From Millisia brevis NBRC 105863 (GTDB lineage Bacteria; Actinomycetota; Actinomycetes; Mycobacteriales; Mycobacteriaceae), in the NCBI RefSeq assembly GCF_001552615.1, contig NZ_BCRN01000004.1, positions 186,001 to 250,000 of the forward strand: a stretch of 64,000 bases of DNA. The letters are read 5' to 3'. The position numbers and the translations under genes are program-made. Positions 9,710-19,047 of the stretch are shown here, in pieces. The first letter of the stretch is position 1. The number at the start of each line of letters is the position of its first letter. Below the pieces are notes generated by a model. It ran no database searches and had not been told where the DNA came from. It saw only the letters and a program-made list of their open reading frames with translations.

Positions 9710-9901
9710 ATGCGCCCCCGCTCTCCGGTGCGCCGGCCGGTCGACAATCGTCGCCGGGGCGCACCCGTCGTCTGTCGTACCGCCGCCGGTTGTAGGCGCC
9801 CGTGCGGCGTACGTACCTGCCATCGTATGGATCGAACCGGAGCGGCGGATGTCGATTGCGTATCGCCCGGGTGATCGGCGCGGTAGCACCCGGATGGGCG
9901 G

Positions 9902-10759
9902 TCATCCCGGCGCCGAGATCGCTCCCTCGCGCAGCGCCTCGGCACGCTCGCGCGCTCGCAGGGTCACCATGCCGAGCACGAAGGTGGTGGCCGGATCGAC
10001 CTCCGGTGCGAGCGACTCGGCCAACTCCGCGGTGACCACGGCGTCCTGGTATTCGCCCAACCCGTCCTGCAGCCCGGTCAACCGCGACAACCGTCGGCGG
10101 ACCCGGCCCCGCCGGCCGCCGGCGACCTCGTTGGCGTAGCGGGCGCGTTTGACCGTCTTGCGGGCCCGGTGGATCAGCTCCGGTTCGCCGCGCGCGATCG
10201 CCCGCCGGGTACGCCGGTGGGCCCGATCGGCCGCGCGGTCACCGGCCGCGGACAGCTCGCTCGCCCGCACCAGCGCCCGGGTGGGGGGATCGCCGGCCCA
10301 CCGATCGAGGGCCTCGGCGAGATCGTGGTGGCGCGCCGAGTCGAAGGTCGCCTCGAGCGCGCCGCGGGCGGCGTCCTCGCGGCGGGCGAGAGCGGCGTCG
10401 ATCGCCTCCGCCGCCGCCGAGCGGGCCTGCGGCGGCAGCGGCAGGCCGTCGACGAGGGCGGCGATGATCGGCCGCTGGACCTGGACGTCGCGCACCGCCC
10501 CCCAGACGCCCGCGTACCAGGACAGTTCGTCGTCGAGTCGACCGACGTCGTCGGGGGTCAGCTCGAGGAACTGCGCGTAGACCCGCAGCACCGCGCGCAG
10601 GCGGCGGATCGCGACGCGGGTGCCGTGCACGACGTCGTCGCCGGCGAGCAGGGCCGCGCGGCCGTCGAGGATCGTGCGGGCCTGCACGGTGACGTAGCGG
10701 CCCAGCGAGGTGGTCCCGTCCGGGCGGTCGTCGAGGCGGCTCTTCGATCGGGAAACCAT
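9902..10759 (-). CDS. CHAD-domain protein
   Basis: A 285-residue, Arg-rich helical protein from the ATG at 10759. It contains the conserved pattern of CHAD domains: [17 protein letters not shown] near the N-terminus and [15 protein letters not shown] in the second half, giving two surfaces of conserved basic residues. CHAD domains bind inorganic polyphosphate, and some are fused to triphosphatase (CYTH) domains; no CYTH domain is present here. A role as a polyphosphate-binding or polyphosphate-granule protein is likely from family knowledge. It is divergent from infA, sharing about 200 bp of upstream DNA. Confidence 0.88.
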   Translation of the reverse strand: MVSRSKSRLDDRPDGTTSLGRYVTVQARTILDGRAALLAGDDVVHGTRVAIRRLRAVLRVYAQFLELTPDDVGRLDDELSWYAGVWGAVRDVQVQRPIIAALVDGLPLPPQARSAAAEAIDAALARREDAARGALEATFDSARHHDLAEALDRWAGDPPTRALVRASELSAAGDRAADRAHRRTRRAIARGEPELIHRARKTVKRARYANEVAGGRRGRVRRRLSRLTGLQDGLGEYQDAVVTAELAESLAPEVDPATTFVLGMVTLRARERAEALREGAISAPG

Positions 10760-10799
10760 CGCCCGATTGTCCGCTTTTACTCGTCGGCTCGGGGGCGGT

Positions 10800-10829
10800 T
10801 TGGGAAAGCGCACCGACACGGCGTACTCT
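10800..10829 (+). promoter_or_regulatory. Probable promoter of the infA ribosomal operon
   Basis: TTGGGA (10800-10805) and TACTCT (10824-10829) are 18 nt apart and match -35 and TANNNT -10 elements. A 7-bp inverted repeat CACCGAC/GTCGGTG (10811-10817, 10835-10841) straddles the -10. The start codon of infA is about 130 nt downstream. Confidence 0.5.
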
Positions 10830-10965
10830 TGTAGGTCGGTGCTCGTATGCGCCGGTTTTGGCGTGTCTGTTCCCGGTGACGGGATCGACGCCATCCGGCG
10901 ATGGGCACCACCGTATCGGAAACGAAGACAAGCAACCAGGCGTGCGGGCCGGGATCGCGGAGGAC

Positions 10966-11187
10966 ATGGCTAAGAAGGACGGCGCAATCGAGGTCGAGGG
11001 CCGGGTGGTCGAACCCCTGCCGAATGCGATGTTTCGCATCGAGCTGGAGAACGGACACAAGGTGCTCGCCCACATCAGCGGCAAGATGCGGCAGCACTAC
11101 ATCCGCATCCTTCCCGAGGACCGCGTCCTGGTCGAACTGTCCCCGTACGACCTCTCGCGTGGACGCATCGTCTACCGGTACAAGTAA
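10966..11187 (+). CDS. infA: Translation initiation factor IF-1
   Basis: 73 residues, the usual IF-1 length, starting [21 protein letters not shown] and ending RGRIVYRYK. It is a single S1-like OB fold that binds the ribosomal A site during initiation. A GGAGG lies just 2 nt before the ATG, closer than normal. It opens the alpha-operon-like cluster with rpmJ, rpsM, rpsK, rpsD, rpoA and rplQ, as in other actinobacteria. Confidence 0.98.
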   Translation: MAKKDGAIEVEGRVVEPLPNAMFRIELENGHKVLAHISGKMRQHYIRILPEDRVLVELSPYDLSRGRIVYRYK

Positions 11188-11291
11188 TCGCCCACCGAGT
11201 CCCCGGGTGGTCATCGACGCGTCGGTGACCGGCCGAGGGCTGTCGTTCGTTTGCCCATCCGGGTGAACAATCAGCAGGAGATCGAACAGAC

Positions 11292-11405
11292 GTGAAGGTC
11301 AAGCCGAGCGTCAAGCCGATCTGCGAGAAGTGCAAGGTGATCCGCCGTAACGGGCGGGTCATGGTGATCTGCGAGAACCTGCGCCACAAGCAGCGTCAGG
11401 GCTGA
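11292..11405 (+). CDS. rpmJ: Ribosomal protein bL36
   Basis: 37 residues, starting at GTG 11292. It has the zinc-binding set Cys11, Cys14, Cys27 and His32, so this is the C+ (zinc-dependent) form of bL36, which stabilises 23S rRNA in the large subunit. The gap from infA is 104 bp. This matters because many actinobacteria also carry a zinc-free paralogue elsewhere that is induced under zinc limitation. Confidence 0.97.
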   Translation: MKVKPSVKPICEKCKVIRRNGRVMVICENLRHKQRQG

Positions 11406-11586
11406 CCGAATCACCACTGCTCGAAGATCTTCTTGGCGGGTATAGCCCCTCCGCAAGGAACAATTGCAGACCTCTCGACACCAGCCACCCACACGGGGTG
11501 GCCCACCGCCGGCACGGAGGCCGGTGCCCCAACGGGGGACGGTGCGGGAGTAGACCTCCGCGACAACGTTAGGAATACCCAGCCAC
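11406..11586 (+). other. 181-bp untranslated region between rpmJ and rpsM
   Basis: No gene is seen here. The region has lower GC around 11440-11470 and several GC-rich segments (GGGTGG/CCACC, GCCGGCAC/GGCCGGTGC) that could pair. It may hold a second promoter for rpsM or a ribosomal-protein-responsive leader. I cannot identify a known RNA family. Confidence 0.4.
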
Positions 11587-11955
11587 ATGGCACGTGTTGC
11601 CGGCGTTGATCTGCCCCGCGAAAAGCGGATGGAGATCGCGCTCACCTATATCTACGGCATCGGCCGTACCCGGTCGAAGGAGATCCTCTCGGCCACCGGC
11701 ATCAGTCCGGATCTGCGCAGTCGCGATCTGACCGACGATGACACCGCCAAGTTGCGCGAGTACATCGAGGCGACGCTCAAGGTCGAGGGTGACCTGCGTC
11801 GCGAGGTTCAGGCCGACATTCGTCGCAAGATCGAAATCGGCTGCTACCAGGGTCTGCGCCATCGGCGTGGCCTTCCGGTTCGCGGCCAGCGGACCAAGAC
11901 CAATGCGCGCACCCGCAAGGGTCCGAAGCGCACCGTCGCCGGCAAGAAGAAGTAG
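11587..11955 (+). CDS. rpsM: Ribosomal protein uS13
   Basis: 122 residues, starting [21 protein letters not shown], with the [11 protein letters not shown] helix-hairpin-helix and the basic C-terminal tail ([16 protein letters not shown]) that reaches into the decoding site. Length and motifs are standard. rpsK follows after 7 bp. Confidence 0.98.
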   Translation: MARVAGVDLPREKRMEIALTYIYGIGRTRSKEILSATGISPDLRSRDLTDDDTAKLREYIEATLKVEGDLRREVQADIRRKIEIGCYQGLRHRRGLPVRGQRTKTNARTRKGPKRTVAGKKK

Positions 11956-11962
11956 GTAGTCC

Positions 11963-12376
11963 ATGCCCCCGAAAGCACGCACCGCCGGGCCGAAGCGGAC
12001 CCAGAAGACTCGGCGCCGCGACAAGAAGAACGTTCCGCACGGCAACGCCCACATCAAGAGCACGTTCAACAACACGATCGTGTCGATCACCGACCCGAAC
12101 GGCAACGTGATCTCCTGGGCGTCGTCCGGCCACGTCGGATTCAAGGGATCGCGCAAGTCGACCCCGTTCGCCGCGCAGCTCGCCGCCGAGAATGCCGCCC
12201 GCAAGGCGCAGGAACACGGCGTCAAGAAGGTCGACGTCTTCGTCAAGGGCCCGGGTTCGGGTCGCGAGACGGCGATCCGATCGCTGCAGGCCGCCGGCCT
12301 CGAGGTCGGCACGATCTCCGACGTCACCCCGCAGCCGCACAACGGTTGCCGTCCGCCCAAGCGGCGACGCGTCTAA
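11963..12376 (+). CDS. rpsK: Ribosomal protein uS11
   Basis: 137 residues with the [12 protein letters not shown] and [13 protein letters not shown] motifs of uS11, a small-subunit platform protein. Located 7 bp after rpsM and 26 bp before rpsD in the same operon. Confidence 0.98.
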   Translation: MPPKARTAGPKRTQKTRRRDKKNVPHGNAHIKSTFNNTIVSITDPNGNVISWASSGHVGFKGSRKSTPFAAQLAAENAARKAQEHGVKKVDVFVKGPGSGRETAIRSLQAAGLEVGTISDVTPQPHNGCRPPKRRRV

Positions 12377-12402
12377 GCGGGAAAGGAAAAAGGTAGAACA
12401 TC

Positions 12403-13008
12403 ATGGCCCGTTACACCGGACCCATCACCCGCAAGTCGCGTCGTCTGCGCGTCGACCTCGTCGGAGGCGACCAGGCGTTCGAGCGTCGCCCCTATCCGCC
12501 CGGCCAGCACGGCCGTGCGCGGATCAAGGAGAGCGAGTACCTGCTGCAGCTGCAGGAGAAGCAGAAGGCGCGCTTCTCCTACGGCGTTCTGGAGAAGCAG
12601 TTCCGTCGCTACTACGACGAGGCCAACCGCCTCAAGGGCAAGACCGGCGACAACCTGCTCAAGCTGCTCGAGCTGCGGCTCGACAACGTCGTCTACCGCT
12701 CCGGTATCGCCCGCACGCGTCGTCAGGCGCGCCAGCTGGTGACCCACGGTCACTTCCTGGTCAACGGCAAGCCGGTCGACGTCCCCAGCTACCGCGTCTC
12801 GCAGTACGACATCATCGATGTTCGGGACAAGTCGGCCGCGACCCTGCCGTTCCAGGTCGCTCGCGAGACCTACGGCGATCGCCCGGTCCCGGGCTGGCTG
12901 CAGGTCGTCCCCGGTCGGCTGCGGATCCTGGTCCACCAGGAGCCCGAGCGTGCGCAGATCGAGGTGCCGCTGCAGGAACAGCTCATCGTCGAGTACTACT
13001 CGAAGTAA
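12403..13008 (+). CDS. rpsD: Ribosomal protein uS4
   Basis: 201 residues of uS4, a primary 16S rRNA binder needed for small-subunit assembly. It has the [10 protein letters not shown] region and the S4 RNA-binding domain ([20 protein letters not shown]). The zinc cysteines of some uS4 proteins are absent (the C- form). In bacteria uS4 commonly represses its own operon; the hairpin just after the gene could matter for downstream rpoA. Confidence 0.98.
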   Translation: MARYTGPITRKSRRLRVDLVGGDQAFERRPYPPGQHGRARIKESEYLLQLQEKQKARFSYGVLEKQFRRYYDEANRLKGKTGDNLLKLLELRLDNVVYRSGIARTRRQARQLVTHGHFLVNGKPVDVPSYRVSQYDIIDVRDKSAATLPFQVARETYGDRPVPGWLQVVPGRLRILVHQEPERAQIEVPLQEQLIVEYYSK

Positions 13009-13015
13009 CACCGGT

Positions 13016-13055
13016 ACCCGGATCCGCCGAGGACATCTCCGCCGCGGATCCGGGT
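13016..13055 (+). terminator. Terminator-like hairpin between rpsD and rpoA
   Basis: A 12-bp perfect stem (13016-13027 with 13044-13055), 16-nt loop and a following TTT. It sits inside the operon, so it more likely acts as an attenuator or RNA-processing/stability site that sets rpoA levels relative to the ribosomal proteins than as a full stop. Confidence 0.6.
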
Positions 13056-13111
13056 TTCCGTTCCATCGTGGCGTCATATGGCGGACGCCGGATATAGGAG
13101 TCACACAACTC

Positions 13112-14170
13112 ATGCTCATCTCTCAGCGCCCGGTGCTGACCGAGGAAGTACTCGCCGAGAACCGCTCGAAGTTCGTCATCGAACCCCTCGAGCCGGGCTT
13201 CGGCTACACCCTCGGCAACTCGCTGCGCCGGACTCTGCTCTCGTCGATTCCCGGCACCGCGGTCACCAGCATCCGGATCGACGGCGTGCTGCACGAGTTC
13301 ACCACCGTCCCCGGGGTCAAGGAGGATGTCACCGACATCATCCTGAACCTCAAGGGCCTCGTGGTGTCCTCCGAGGACGACGAGCCGGTGACGATGTACG
13401 TGCGCAAGCAGGGTCCGGGCGAGGTCACCGCGGGTGACATCGTTCCGCCCGCGGGTGTCACGGTCAACAACCCCGACCTGCACATCGCGACCCTCAACGA
13501 CAAGGGCAAGCTCGAGATCGAGCTCGTCGTCGAGCGGGGCCGCGGCTATGTGCCCGCCGTGCAGAACAAGGCGGCCGGGGCCGAGATCGGACGCATCCCG
13601 GTCGACTCGATCTACTCGCCGGTCCTCAAGGTGACGTACAAGGTCGAGGCGACCCGCGTCGAGCAGCGCACCGACTTCGACCGGTTGGTGCTCGACGTCG
13701 AGACCAAGAACTCGATCAGCCCGCGCGACGCCCTGGCGTCCGCCGGCAAGACCCTGGTCGAGTTGTTCGGTCTGGCCCGTGAGCTCAACGTCGAGGCCGA
13801 GGGCATCGAGATCGGACCCTCGCCCGCCGAGGCCGATCACATCGCCTCGTTCGGGCTGCCGATCGAGGACCTCGACCTGACGGTGCGTTCGTACAACTGC
13901 CTCAAGCGCGAGGGCGTCCACACCGTGGGTGAGCTGGTGGCTCGTACCGAGTCCGATCTGCTCGACATCCGCAACTTCGGACAGAAGTCGATCGACGAGG
14001 TCAAGGTCAAGCTGCATTCGCTGGGTCTGTCGCTCAAGGACAGCCCGACGACCTTCGACCCGTCGAGCGTGCCCGGCTACGACGTCAACACCGGTACCTG
14101 GAACGACGCCGAGTCGACCACCGCCGGTGATCACGCCGAGCCGGACTTCGCCGAGACCGAACAGCTCTAG
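13112..14170 (+). CDS. rpoA: RNA polymerase alpha subunit
   Basis: 352 residues from ATG 13112 ([12 protein letters not shown]). The N-terminal domain (about 1-230) includes [22 protein letters not shown], which nucleates polymerase assembly. The C-terminal domain (about 255-320, [17 protein letters not shown] and [10 protein letters not shown]) binds UP elements and activators. The last 35 residues are an acidic tail common in actinobacteria. A GGAG lies 11 nt upstream of the start. Confidence 0.98.
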   Translation: MLISQRPVLTEEVLAENRSKFVIEPLEPGFGYTLGNSLRRTLLSSIPGTAVTSIRIDGVLHEFTTVPGVKEDVTDIILNLKGLVVSSEDDEPVTMYVRKQGPGEVTAGDIVPPAGVTVNNPDLHIATLNDKGKLEIELVVERGRGYVPAVQNKAAGAEIGRIPVDSIYSPVLKVTYKVEATRVEQRTDFDRLVLDVETKNSISPRDALASAGKTLVELFGLARELNVEAEGIEIGPSPAEADHIASFGLPIEDLDLTVRSYNCLKREGVHTVGELVARTESDLLDIRNFGQKSIDEVKVKLHSLGLSLKDSPTTFDPSSVPGYDVNTGTWNDAESTTAGDHAEPDFAETEQL

Positions 14171-14187
14171 TTCAGGAGAACATTCCA

Positions 14188-14778
14188 ATGCCCAAGCCCA
14201 CCAAGGGTGCCCGCCTCGGGGGTTCGGCCTCGCACCAGAAGGCGATCCTGGCCAACCTGGCCACGTCGCTGTTCGAGCACGGCCGCATCACCACGACCGA
14301 GGCCAAGGCCAAGCGCCTGCGCCCGTACGCCGAAAAGCTGATCACCCACGCCAAGGCCGGCACGCTGGCCCACCGGCGTGAGGTGCTCAAGGTCATCCGC
14401 GACAAGGACGTCGTCCACAAGTTGTTCGCGGAGATCGGCCCGCACTTCGCCGAGCGCGCGGGTGGCTACACCCGCGTCGTCAAGACGATGCCGCGCCGGG
14501 GGGACAACGCCCCGCTCGCGATCATCGAGCTCGTGCAGGAGCAGACCGTCACCTCCGAGGCCAACCGCGCTCGTCGGGTCCAGGCCTCGCAGGCCGCCCC
14601 CGCCGCGCCGGCCGACGAGACCGTGGTCGAGGAGACCCCGGCCGCCGAGGCCGTCGACGAGGTCGTCGAGGCTCCCGCCGCCGAGGAGACCGCCGCCGAG
14701 ACGGTCGCCGCGACCGAGGATGCCGCTGCGGATGATTCCGCCGAGGCGCCCGCGGCCGATACCGAGGACAAGAAGTAG
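14188..14778 (+). CDS. rplQ: Ribosomal protein bL17 with long acidic tail
   Basis: 196 residues. The first 120 are standard bL17 ([20 protein letters not shown] and [15 protein letters not shown]). The remaining 75 are Ala/Glu/Val/Thr repeats with almost no basic residues, an acidic disordered extension typical of actinobacterial bL17 but of unknown role. It lies 17 bp after rpoA. Confidence 0.97.
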   Translation: MPKPTKGARLGGSASHQKAILANLATSLFEHGRITTTEAKAKRLRPYAEKLITHAKAGTLAHRREVLKVIRDKDVVHKLFAEIGPHFAERAGGYTRVVKTMPRRGDNAPLAIIELVQEQTVTSEANRARRVQASQAAPAAPADETVVEETPAAEAVDEVVEAPAAEETAAETVAATEDAAADDSAEAPAADTEDKK

Positions 14779-14792
14779 TCGGACATCCTCGG

Positions 14793-15686
14793 GTGAACAT
14801 CACCGACGTCGGCGAACCCGCCGATCCCACCGGGATCGGCGGGTTCGCTCGTTCTCGCACCGAGGGGTTCGCGCGCTACCGCCTCGACATCGCCTACGAC
14901 GGCACCGACTTCAAGGGGTGGGCCCGGCAGCCGGGGCTGCGCACCGTCTGCGGCGAGCTCGAACGGGCGCTGTCGCTGATCCTGCGGCAGCCGATCACCC
15001 TGACCGTCGCCGGCCGCACCGACTCCGGGGTGCACGCCGACGGGCAGGTCGCGCATATGGACCTCGCGGACGGGGCGATCCCCGAGCCGACGCGCCTGGT
15101 CGGCCGGCTCGCGCGGATGCTGCCGCCCGATGTGCGCGTGCGTGCCATCGCGCCGGTATCGCCGGACTTCGACGCCCGCTTCTCGGCGCTGCGGCGGCAT
15201 TACCGGTACCGGCTGACCACCGCCGCGCACGGCGCCGACCCACTGCGTGCCCGCGAGGTCGTCGGCTGGTCGCATCCGATCGATCGCGACGCGCTCGATC
15301 GCGCCTCCGCACGGCTGATCGGGCTGCACGATTTCGCCGCCTTCTGCCGACGCCGCGAGGGCGCGACCACCGTGCGCGACCTCCAGGACTTCGCCTGGGA
15401 GTCCGATGGCGACCTGCTGACCGCACGGGTGGTCGCCGACGCCTTCTGCTGGTCGATGGTGCGCTCGTTGGTCGGTGCGGTGCTGACCGTCGCCGGCGGA
15501 CGGCGCCCGGTCGAGTGGATCGACGGGCTGCTGGCCGCCCGCGAGCGCGAGGGTGCGATCCCGGTCGCCCCGGCGAGAGGCCTGTCCCTGGTCGGTGTCG
15601 ACTATCCGGACGCCGACCGGCTGGTCGAACGCAACCGCGTGACCCGCGATGTGCGCTCCGCGCCGACGGGCTCGGGCTGCTTCTGA
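14793..15686 (+). CDS. truA: tRNA pseudouridine(38-40) synthase TruA
   Basis: 297 residues from GTG 14793. The catalytic Asp is in [16 protein letters not shown] (about residue 73), and the family motifs [17 protein letters not shown] and DFAAFC are present. It makes pseudouridine at positions 38-40 of the anticodon arm of many tRNAs. No other start exists in frame before the conserved core, so about 28 extra N-terminal residues are encoded. These codons also form a 17-bp hairpin (14812-14848), meaning the apparent terminator after rplQ lies inside truA. It lies 14 bp after rplQ. Confidence 0.95.
   Translation: MNITDVGEPADPTGIGGFARSRTEGFARYRLDIAYDGTDFKGWARQPGLRTVCGELERALSLILRQPITLTVAGRTDSGVHADGQVAHMDLADGAIPEPTRLVGRLARMLPPDVRVRAIAPVSPDFDARFSALRRHYRYRLTTAAHGADPLRAREVVGWSHPIDRDALDRASARLIGLHDFAAFCRRREGATTVRDLQDFAWESDGDLLTARVVADAFCWSMVRSLVGAVLTVAGGRRPVEWIDGLLAAREREGAIPVAPARGLSLVGVDYPDADRLVERNRVTRDVRSAPTGSGCF
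14812..14848 (+). terminator. 17-bp hairpin after rplQ, inside the truA coding sequence
   Basis: A perfect 17-bp stem with a 3-nt loop (14812-14828 with 14832-14848), followed by a C/T-rich stretch. Its position 34 bp after the rplQ stop is typical for a terminator of the ribosomal operon, yet it overlaps the first codons of truA. It likely attenuates transcription into truA. Confidence 0.75.
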
Positions 15687-15714
15687 GCGCGGCGGCGTGC
15701 GGGATGCGGTCACC

Positions 15715-15720
15715 TAGGCT
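15715..15720 (+). promoter_or_regulatory. -10 box (TAGGCT) of a probable leaderless transcript
   Basis: TAGGCT fits TANNNT and ends 6 nt before the ATG at 15727. A GAGGGG between them could alternatively act as a very close ribosome site. Confidence 0.4.
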
Positions 15721-15726
15721 GAGGGG

Positions 15727-16323
15727 ATGACCGCCCATCTGGCGATGATCGTCGGCAGCGTGCGCCGGGGCCGCAAGGCGCCGTCGCCGGCACGCTGGGT
15801 ATACGAGCGCATCTCCGCCGATCCCCGTTTCACCGTCGAGGTTCTCGATCTGGTCGACTGGGCTCTGCCCGCCGACCTGTCCGGCGGTGCGACCACCGAC
15901 GCCTTCGCTGATCGGATCGCCGCCGCGGACGGCTTCGTGATCGTGACCCCCGAGTACAACCACGGCTATCCGGCCGCGCTCAAGAATGCGATCGATACCG
16001 TCAAACGCCCCTGGTACGCCAAGCCGGTCGGATTCGTCTCCTATGGCGGCTGGGGTGGTGGCATCCGCGCCGTCGAACAACTGCGCCAGGTGGTCGCCGA
16101 GGTGCACATGGTCGACGTGCGGCAATCGGTCGCTATCCGCGACCTCGGCGCCCGGTCGGGTGCCGGCGCGCCGGAGGCCGGCGGCGGGGCGCCCGGCCAT
16201 CCCGACGAGGCGGCCGAGAGCGACCACCTCGACGCGATGCTCGACCAACTCGACTGGTGGGCGACGGTGCTGTCCGCGGCGCGGCGGGATCTGCCCTATC
16301 CGGGGAGCCGGCGCCGTCGGTGA
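15727..16323 (+). CDS. NADPH-dependent FMN reductase-family protein
   Basis: 198 residues with a flavodoxin-like fold: MIVGSVRRGRKAPSPARWV binds the FMN phosphate, and TPEYNHGYPAALKNAID is the hallmark NADPH-dependent FMN reductase motif, followed by SYGGWGGG. It should reduce flavins or quinones/azo compounds with NAD(P)H. The C-terminal third has a Gly/Ala/Pro-rich insertion and an Arg-rich end. It is separate from truA (40 bp) and followed by a 234-bp gap before the GGDEF-EAL gene. Physiological substrate unknown. Confidence 0.85.
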   Translation: MTAHLAMIVGSVRRGRKAPSPARWVYERISADPRFTVEVLDLVDWALPADLSGGATTDAFADRIAAADGFVIVTPEYNHGYPAALKNAIDTVKRPWYAKPVGFVSYGGWGGGIRAVEQLRQVVAEVHMVDVRQSVAIRDLGARSGAGAPEAGGGAPGHPDEAAESDHLDAMLDQLDWWATVLSAARRDLPYPGSRRRR

Positions 16324-16557
16324 CCACCCCGGCGGGACCGCGCCGTGAATCCGGCCGTTCCGCGTACACGGGAACCTACGGTTCGGTATTCGTAGGAATG
16401 AGCGGTCCGATACGCGGCGAACGCGCGGCTTCGGGCCCGCGCACCGAGGATTCTTCGTACCAGGTTCTGGTCGGCGAGGTCGACAGTCGGCATCCGGGCG
16501 GGTGTGTATCGGGTCGCTCGGCGGAAAAATCATCCCTGAGTACGCGTACGACCGGTT

Positions 16558-18984
16558 GTGACGCTAATCTGTGGGCTTGTGGTACGAGGGAGGTTCGCCG
16601 GTCGGCAGCCTCGCCACGATGCAGGAGCGGGGGCCGGCAGCTCGTCGGCGTGGTGGAGGGCGGCCGGCTGGGTCGCGGCGGGGATCCCGGGGGTCCTCGT
16701 CATAGTGTTGTCGATCGCCAGCGTGGCGATCGACCCTTCGACGACCCTGCATGTCCTGCGGTTGCTCACCTCCGCGATCGCGGTGGTGGTCACCCTGCGC
16801 GTCGCCCTCGTCACCCGCCTGCTGCCACTGCACATCATGGCCGCGGGCACAGGCTTCTGGCTGATCGGTGATATCGCCGAGATCCTCGCCCAGATCGCGG
16901 CGAGCCCGCCGGTCGCGGCGGTACAGATCGCGCAATATGCGCACCTGATCGCACGGATCGTGTTGACCGTCTCCGCGCTCGCGGCGATGGGTTCGCTGCT
17001 CGGCGCCGCCACGCTGCGCCGCTCCACCGATACCCTGCTGTCCCTGCTGGTGGCGGCCTTCGCGGTGGTCACCCTGTCCCAGGTGACCGATGCCGGGCGG
17101 TACGCCTTCGCGATCACCGCGGTCGACGCCACCTATCTGACCCTCGCCGGGCTGGCGCTCTGTGGGGCCGGCGGACCCCAGCGCACGCCCTACCGCATTC
17201 TGCTGCTCGCGTCGCTGGTCCTGACGACCACCGACGTGATCGACATCTACGGCGACTACTTCTCCGCCTCCGTTCCGGACGGCGTCCTGCAGTTCGGTTG
17301 GGCCCTGCAATCGGTGATCCGCACGATCGGCGTCCTGATGATCTACCGCGGCTTCGGCCGGGGGATCACCACGATCGACGCGACGTTCCGCGAATCGCGC
17401 CCGATGCTGCTGGCCGTCTTGTCGGTGGTGGGCGCCGCGTCCGCGCTCGAACCGATCCGGCACTGGAGTGTCGCGAGCATCCTGCTGGGATTGGCGATCT
17501 GCGCGGTTGTCGCGGCCCGCGAGTGGATGATCACCGCCGAGCAGCGCAGCCTGGCCCGCTCGGAGGCGCGGGCGGCCGCGGAGTTGCTGCGGCAGGCCGA
17601 GTACGACGACCTCACCGGGCTCTATCGCCGCGACAGCATCCTGCGCCGGCTCGAGGCCGCGATGGCCGCGGGGCGGGTGTCCAATACCCCGGTCGCGGTG
17701 TTGTCGGTCGACCTCGACCACTTCAAGGAGATCAACGACACCTTCGGCCACGACACCGGCGACCGTGTGTTGCGGGGCCTGGCCGAACATCTGCGGCTGG
17801 CCGCCCGGACCGCGCAGATCGGTCGGTGGGGCGGTGACGAGTTCGTCGTCGTACAGGCCCCGGCGGGCACCGCCGGAGACCTCGAGCGACTGATGCGGGC
17901 GGTGGAGCAGGCGGTCGACACCGAGATCGACGTCGCCCCGGGGGCGGCGATCCGGCCGTCCGGCTCGGTGGGGCTCGCCGTCGTCGAGGACTGGGACGAT
18001 CCCGCCAACGCCGCCGACGTCTTCGGGCCCGGCCAGCTGATCGCCCGCGCCGACCACCGCGCCGGGGAGGCCAAGCGCGGGGCGTTGCGCCGCCGGGCCA
18101 GCTCCGACGACCGCACCGCCGACCCGACCGATATGAGCTCCGCGCTGCGCGCGCTCGACGAGGAACGGCTCACCGTCTGGTACCAGCCGATCGTCGATCT
18201 GCGCACCGACCGGGTGGTGGGCGCCGAGGCGTTGATCCGCCTGATCGAACCGGACGGCACCGTGCGCTCGGCGGGCGAGTTCCTGCCGATGCTCGTCGCC
18301 GCCGGCCACGGCGACCACATCACCGATCTGGTGGTCCGCCAGTCCTTCGAGGACTTCGCCGGCGGCCCGGCCGCCGATATGGGTTGGGTGCTGTCGATCA
18401 ACCTGTCCGAACGCGATCTCGCCGGCAGCCGGGCATTGGCGCTGATCCGTCGCGAGATGGAGCGCACCGGCCTGCCGGGCAACCGGTTGATCGTCGAGAT
18501 CGACGAGCACATCGCCCCCGACGACCCGGTCGGCGCGGCGGTCGACGGACTGCGCGAGCTCGGGGTGGCGCTGGCCCTCGACGACTTCGGTGCCCGGTCG
18601 TCGTCGTTCGGGCAGATCTCCCACCTGCGGCCGACCTACCTCAAGCTCGACGCCGCGCTCGCCCCGCAGGCCCCCGGTGCGGTGGGCCGCACCGAATGGA
18701 GCACACCCGGTGTCGAACTGGCCGACGCCTTCACCCGGCTCGCCCACCAACTCGACATCCGCGTCGTCGCCGAGGGCATCGAGACCGCCGAACAACTCGA
18801 ACTGATCCGGGGCATCTCCTGCGACCTCGGGCAGGGCTTCCACTGGTCCGGCGCCGTTCCGCTCGATCAGCTGATCGGGCTGGCCGCGGGCATCGATCAG
18901 GAGGCGACCGAGACGCAGCCGATCACCCGGCGCGGATCGCGCGGCCGGATCGCGCAGGCACCGGCGGAGTTCCCCGCCCGCTGA
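16558..18984 (+). CDS. Membrane GGDEF-EAL protein (cyclic-di-GMP turnover)
   Basis: 808 residues from GTG 16558 (GTG 16579 is also possible; neither has a clear ribosome site). About eight or nine membrane segments occupy roughly residues 30-325, ending in a cytoplasmic helix. The diguanylate cyclase domain follows, with an intact GGDEF at 425-429 and a DLDHFKEINDTFGHDTGD region. The phosphodiesterase domain has EAL at 557-559, the SINLSERDL Asn, EIDE, LDDFG, LKLD, AEGIET and QGFHWS motifs, so most metal and catalytic residues are present; the DDFG loop is atypical (ARSSS). Both activities look possible, making it a candidate bifunctional enzyme. It lies next to eccE of ESX-4, transcribed towards it. 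Confidence 0.92.
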   Translation: MTLICGLVVRGRFAGRQPRHDAGAGAGSSSAWWRAAGWVAAGIPGVLVIVLSIASVAIDPSTTLHVLRLLTSAIAVVVTLRVALVTRLLPLHIMAAGTGFWLIGDIAEILAQIAASPPVAAVQIAQYAHLIARIVLTVSALAAMGSLLGAATLRRSTDTLLSLLVAAFAVVTLSQVTDAGRYAFAITAVDATYLTLAGLALCGAGGPQRTPYRILLLASLVLTTTDVIDIYGDYFSASVPDGVLQFGWALQSVIRTIGVLMIYRGFGRGITTIDATFRESRPMLLAVLSVVGAASALEPIRHWSVASILLGLAICAVVAAREWMITAEQRSLARSEARAAAELLRQAEYDDLTGLYRRDSILRRLEAAMAAGRVSNTPVAVLSVDLDHFKEINDTFGHDTGDRVLRGLAEHLRLAARTAQIGRWGGDEFVVVQAPAGTAGDLERLMRAVEQAVDTEIDVAPGAAIRPSGSVGLAVVEDWDDPANAADVFGPGQLIARADHRAGEAKRGALRRRASSDDRTADPTDMSSALRALDEERLTVWYQPIVDLRTDRVVGAEALIRLIEPDGTVRSAGEFLPMLVAAGHGDHITDLVVRQSFEDFAGGPAADMGWVLSINLSERDLAGSRALALIRREMERTGLPGNRLIVEIDEHIAPDDPVGAAVDGLRELGVALALDDFGARSSSFGQISHLRPTYLKLDAALAPQAPGAVGRTEWSTPGVELADAFTRLAHQLDIRVVAEGIETAEQLELIRGISCDLGQGFHWSGAVPLDQLIGLAAGIDQEATETQPITRRGSRGRIAQAPAEFPAR

Positions 18985-19035
18985 TCCCCGTCGGTCGATT
19001 CATCGCGGTTGGTCCCCGTCGATTCTTCGCGGCTC
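18983..19035 (+). repeat. Imperfect direct repeat starting at the GGDEF-EAL stop codon
   Basis: Two copies of about 25 bp, 18983-19010 and 19011-19035. They share TCCCCGTC and GATTC(A/T)TCGCGG and differ by a 4-nt insertion and three substitutions. The first copy begins within the TGA stop. Confidence 0.7.
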
Positions 19036-19047
19036 GGCCCGAGGGTG

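Noticed and set aside
13016-13055. End of the ribosomal operon at the rpsD-rpoA hairpin
   Set aside because: rpoA, rplQ and truA follow closely on the same strand, so full termination here is unlikely; it is listed as an attenuator-like hairpin.
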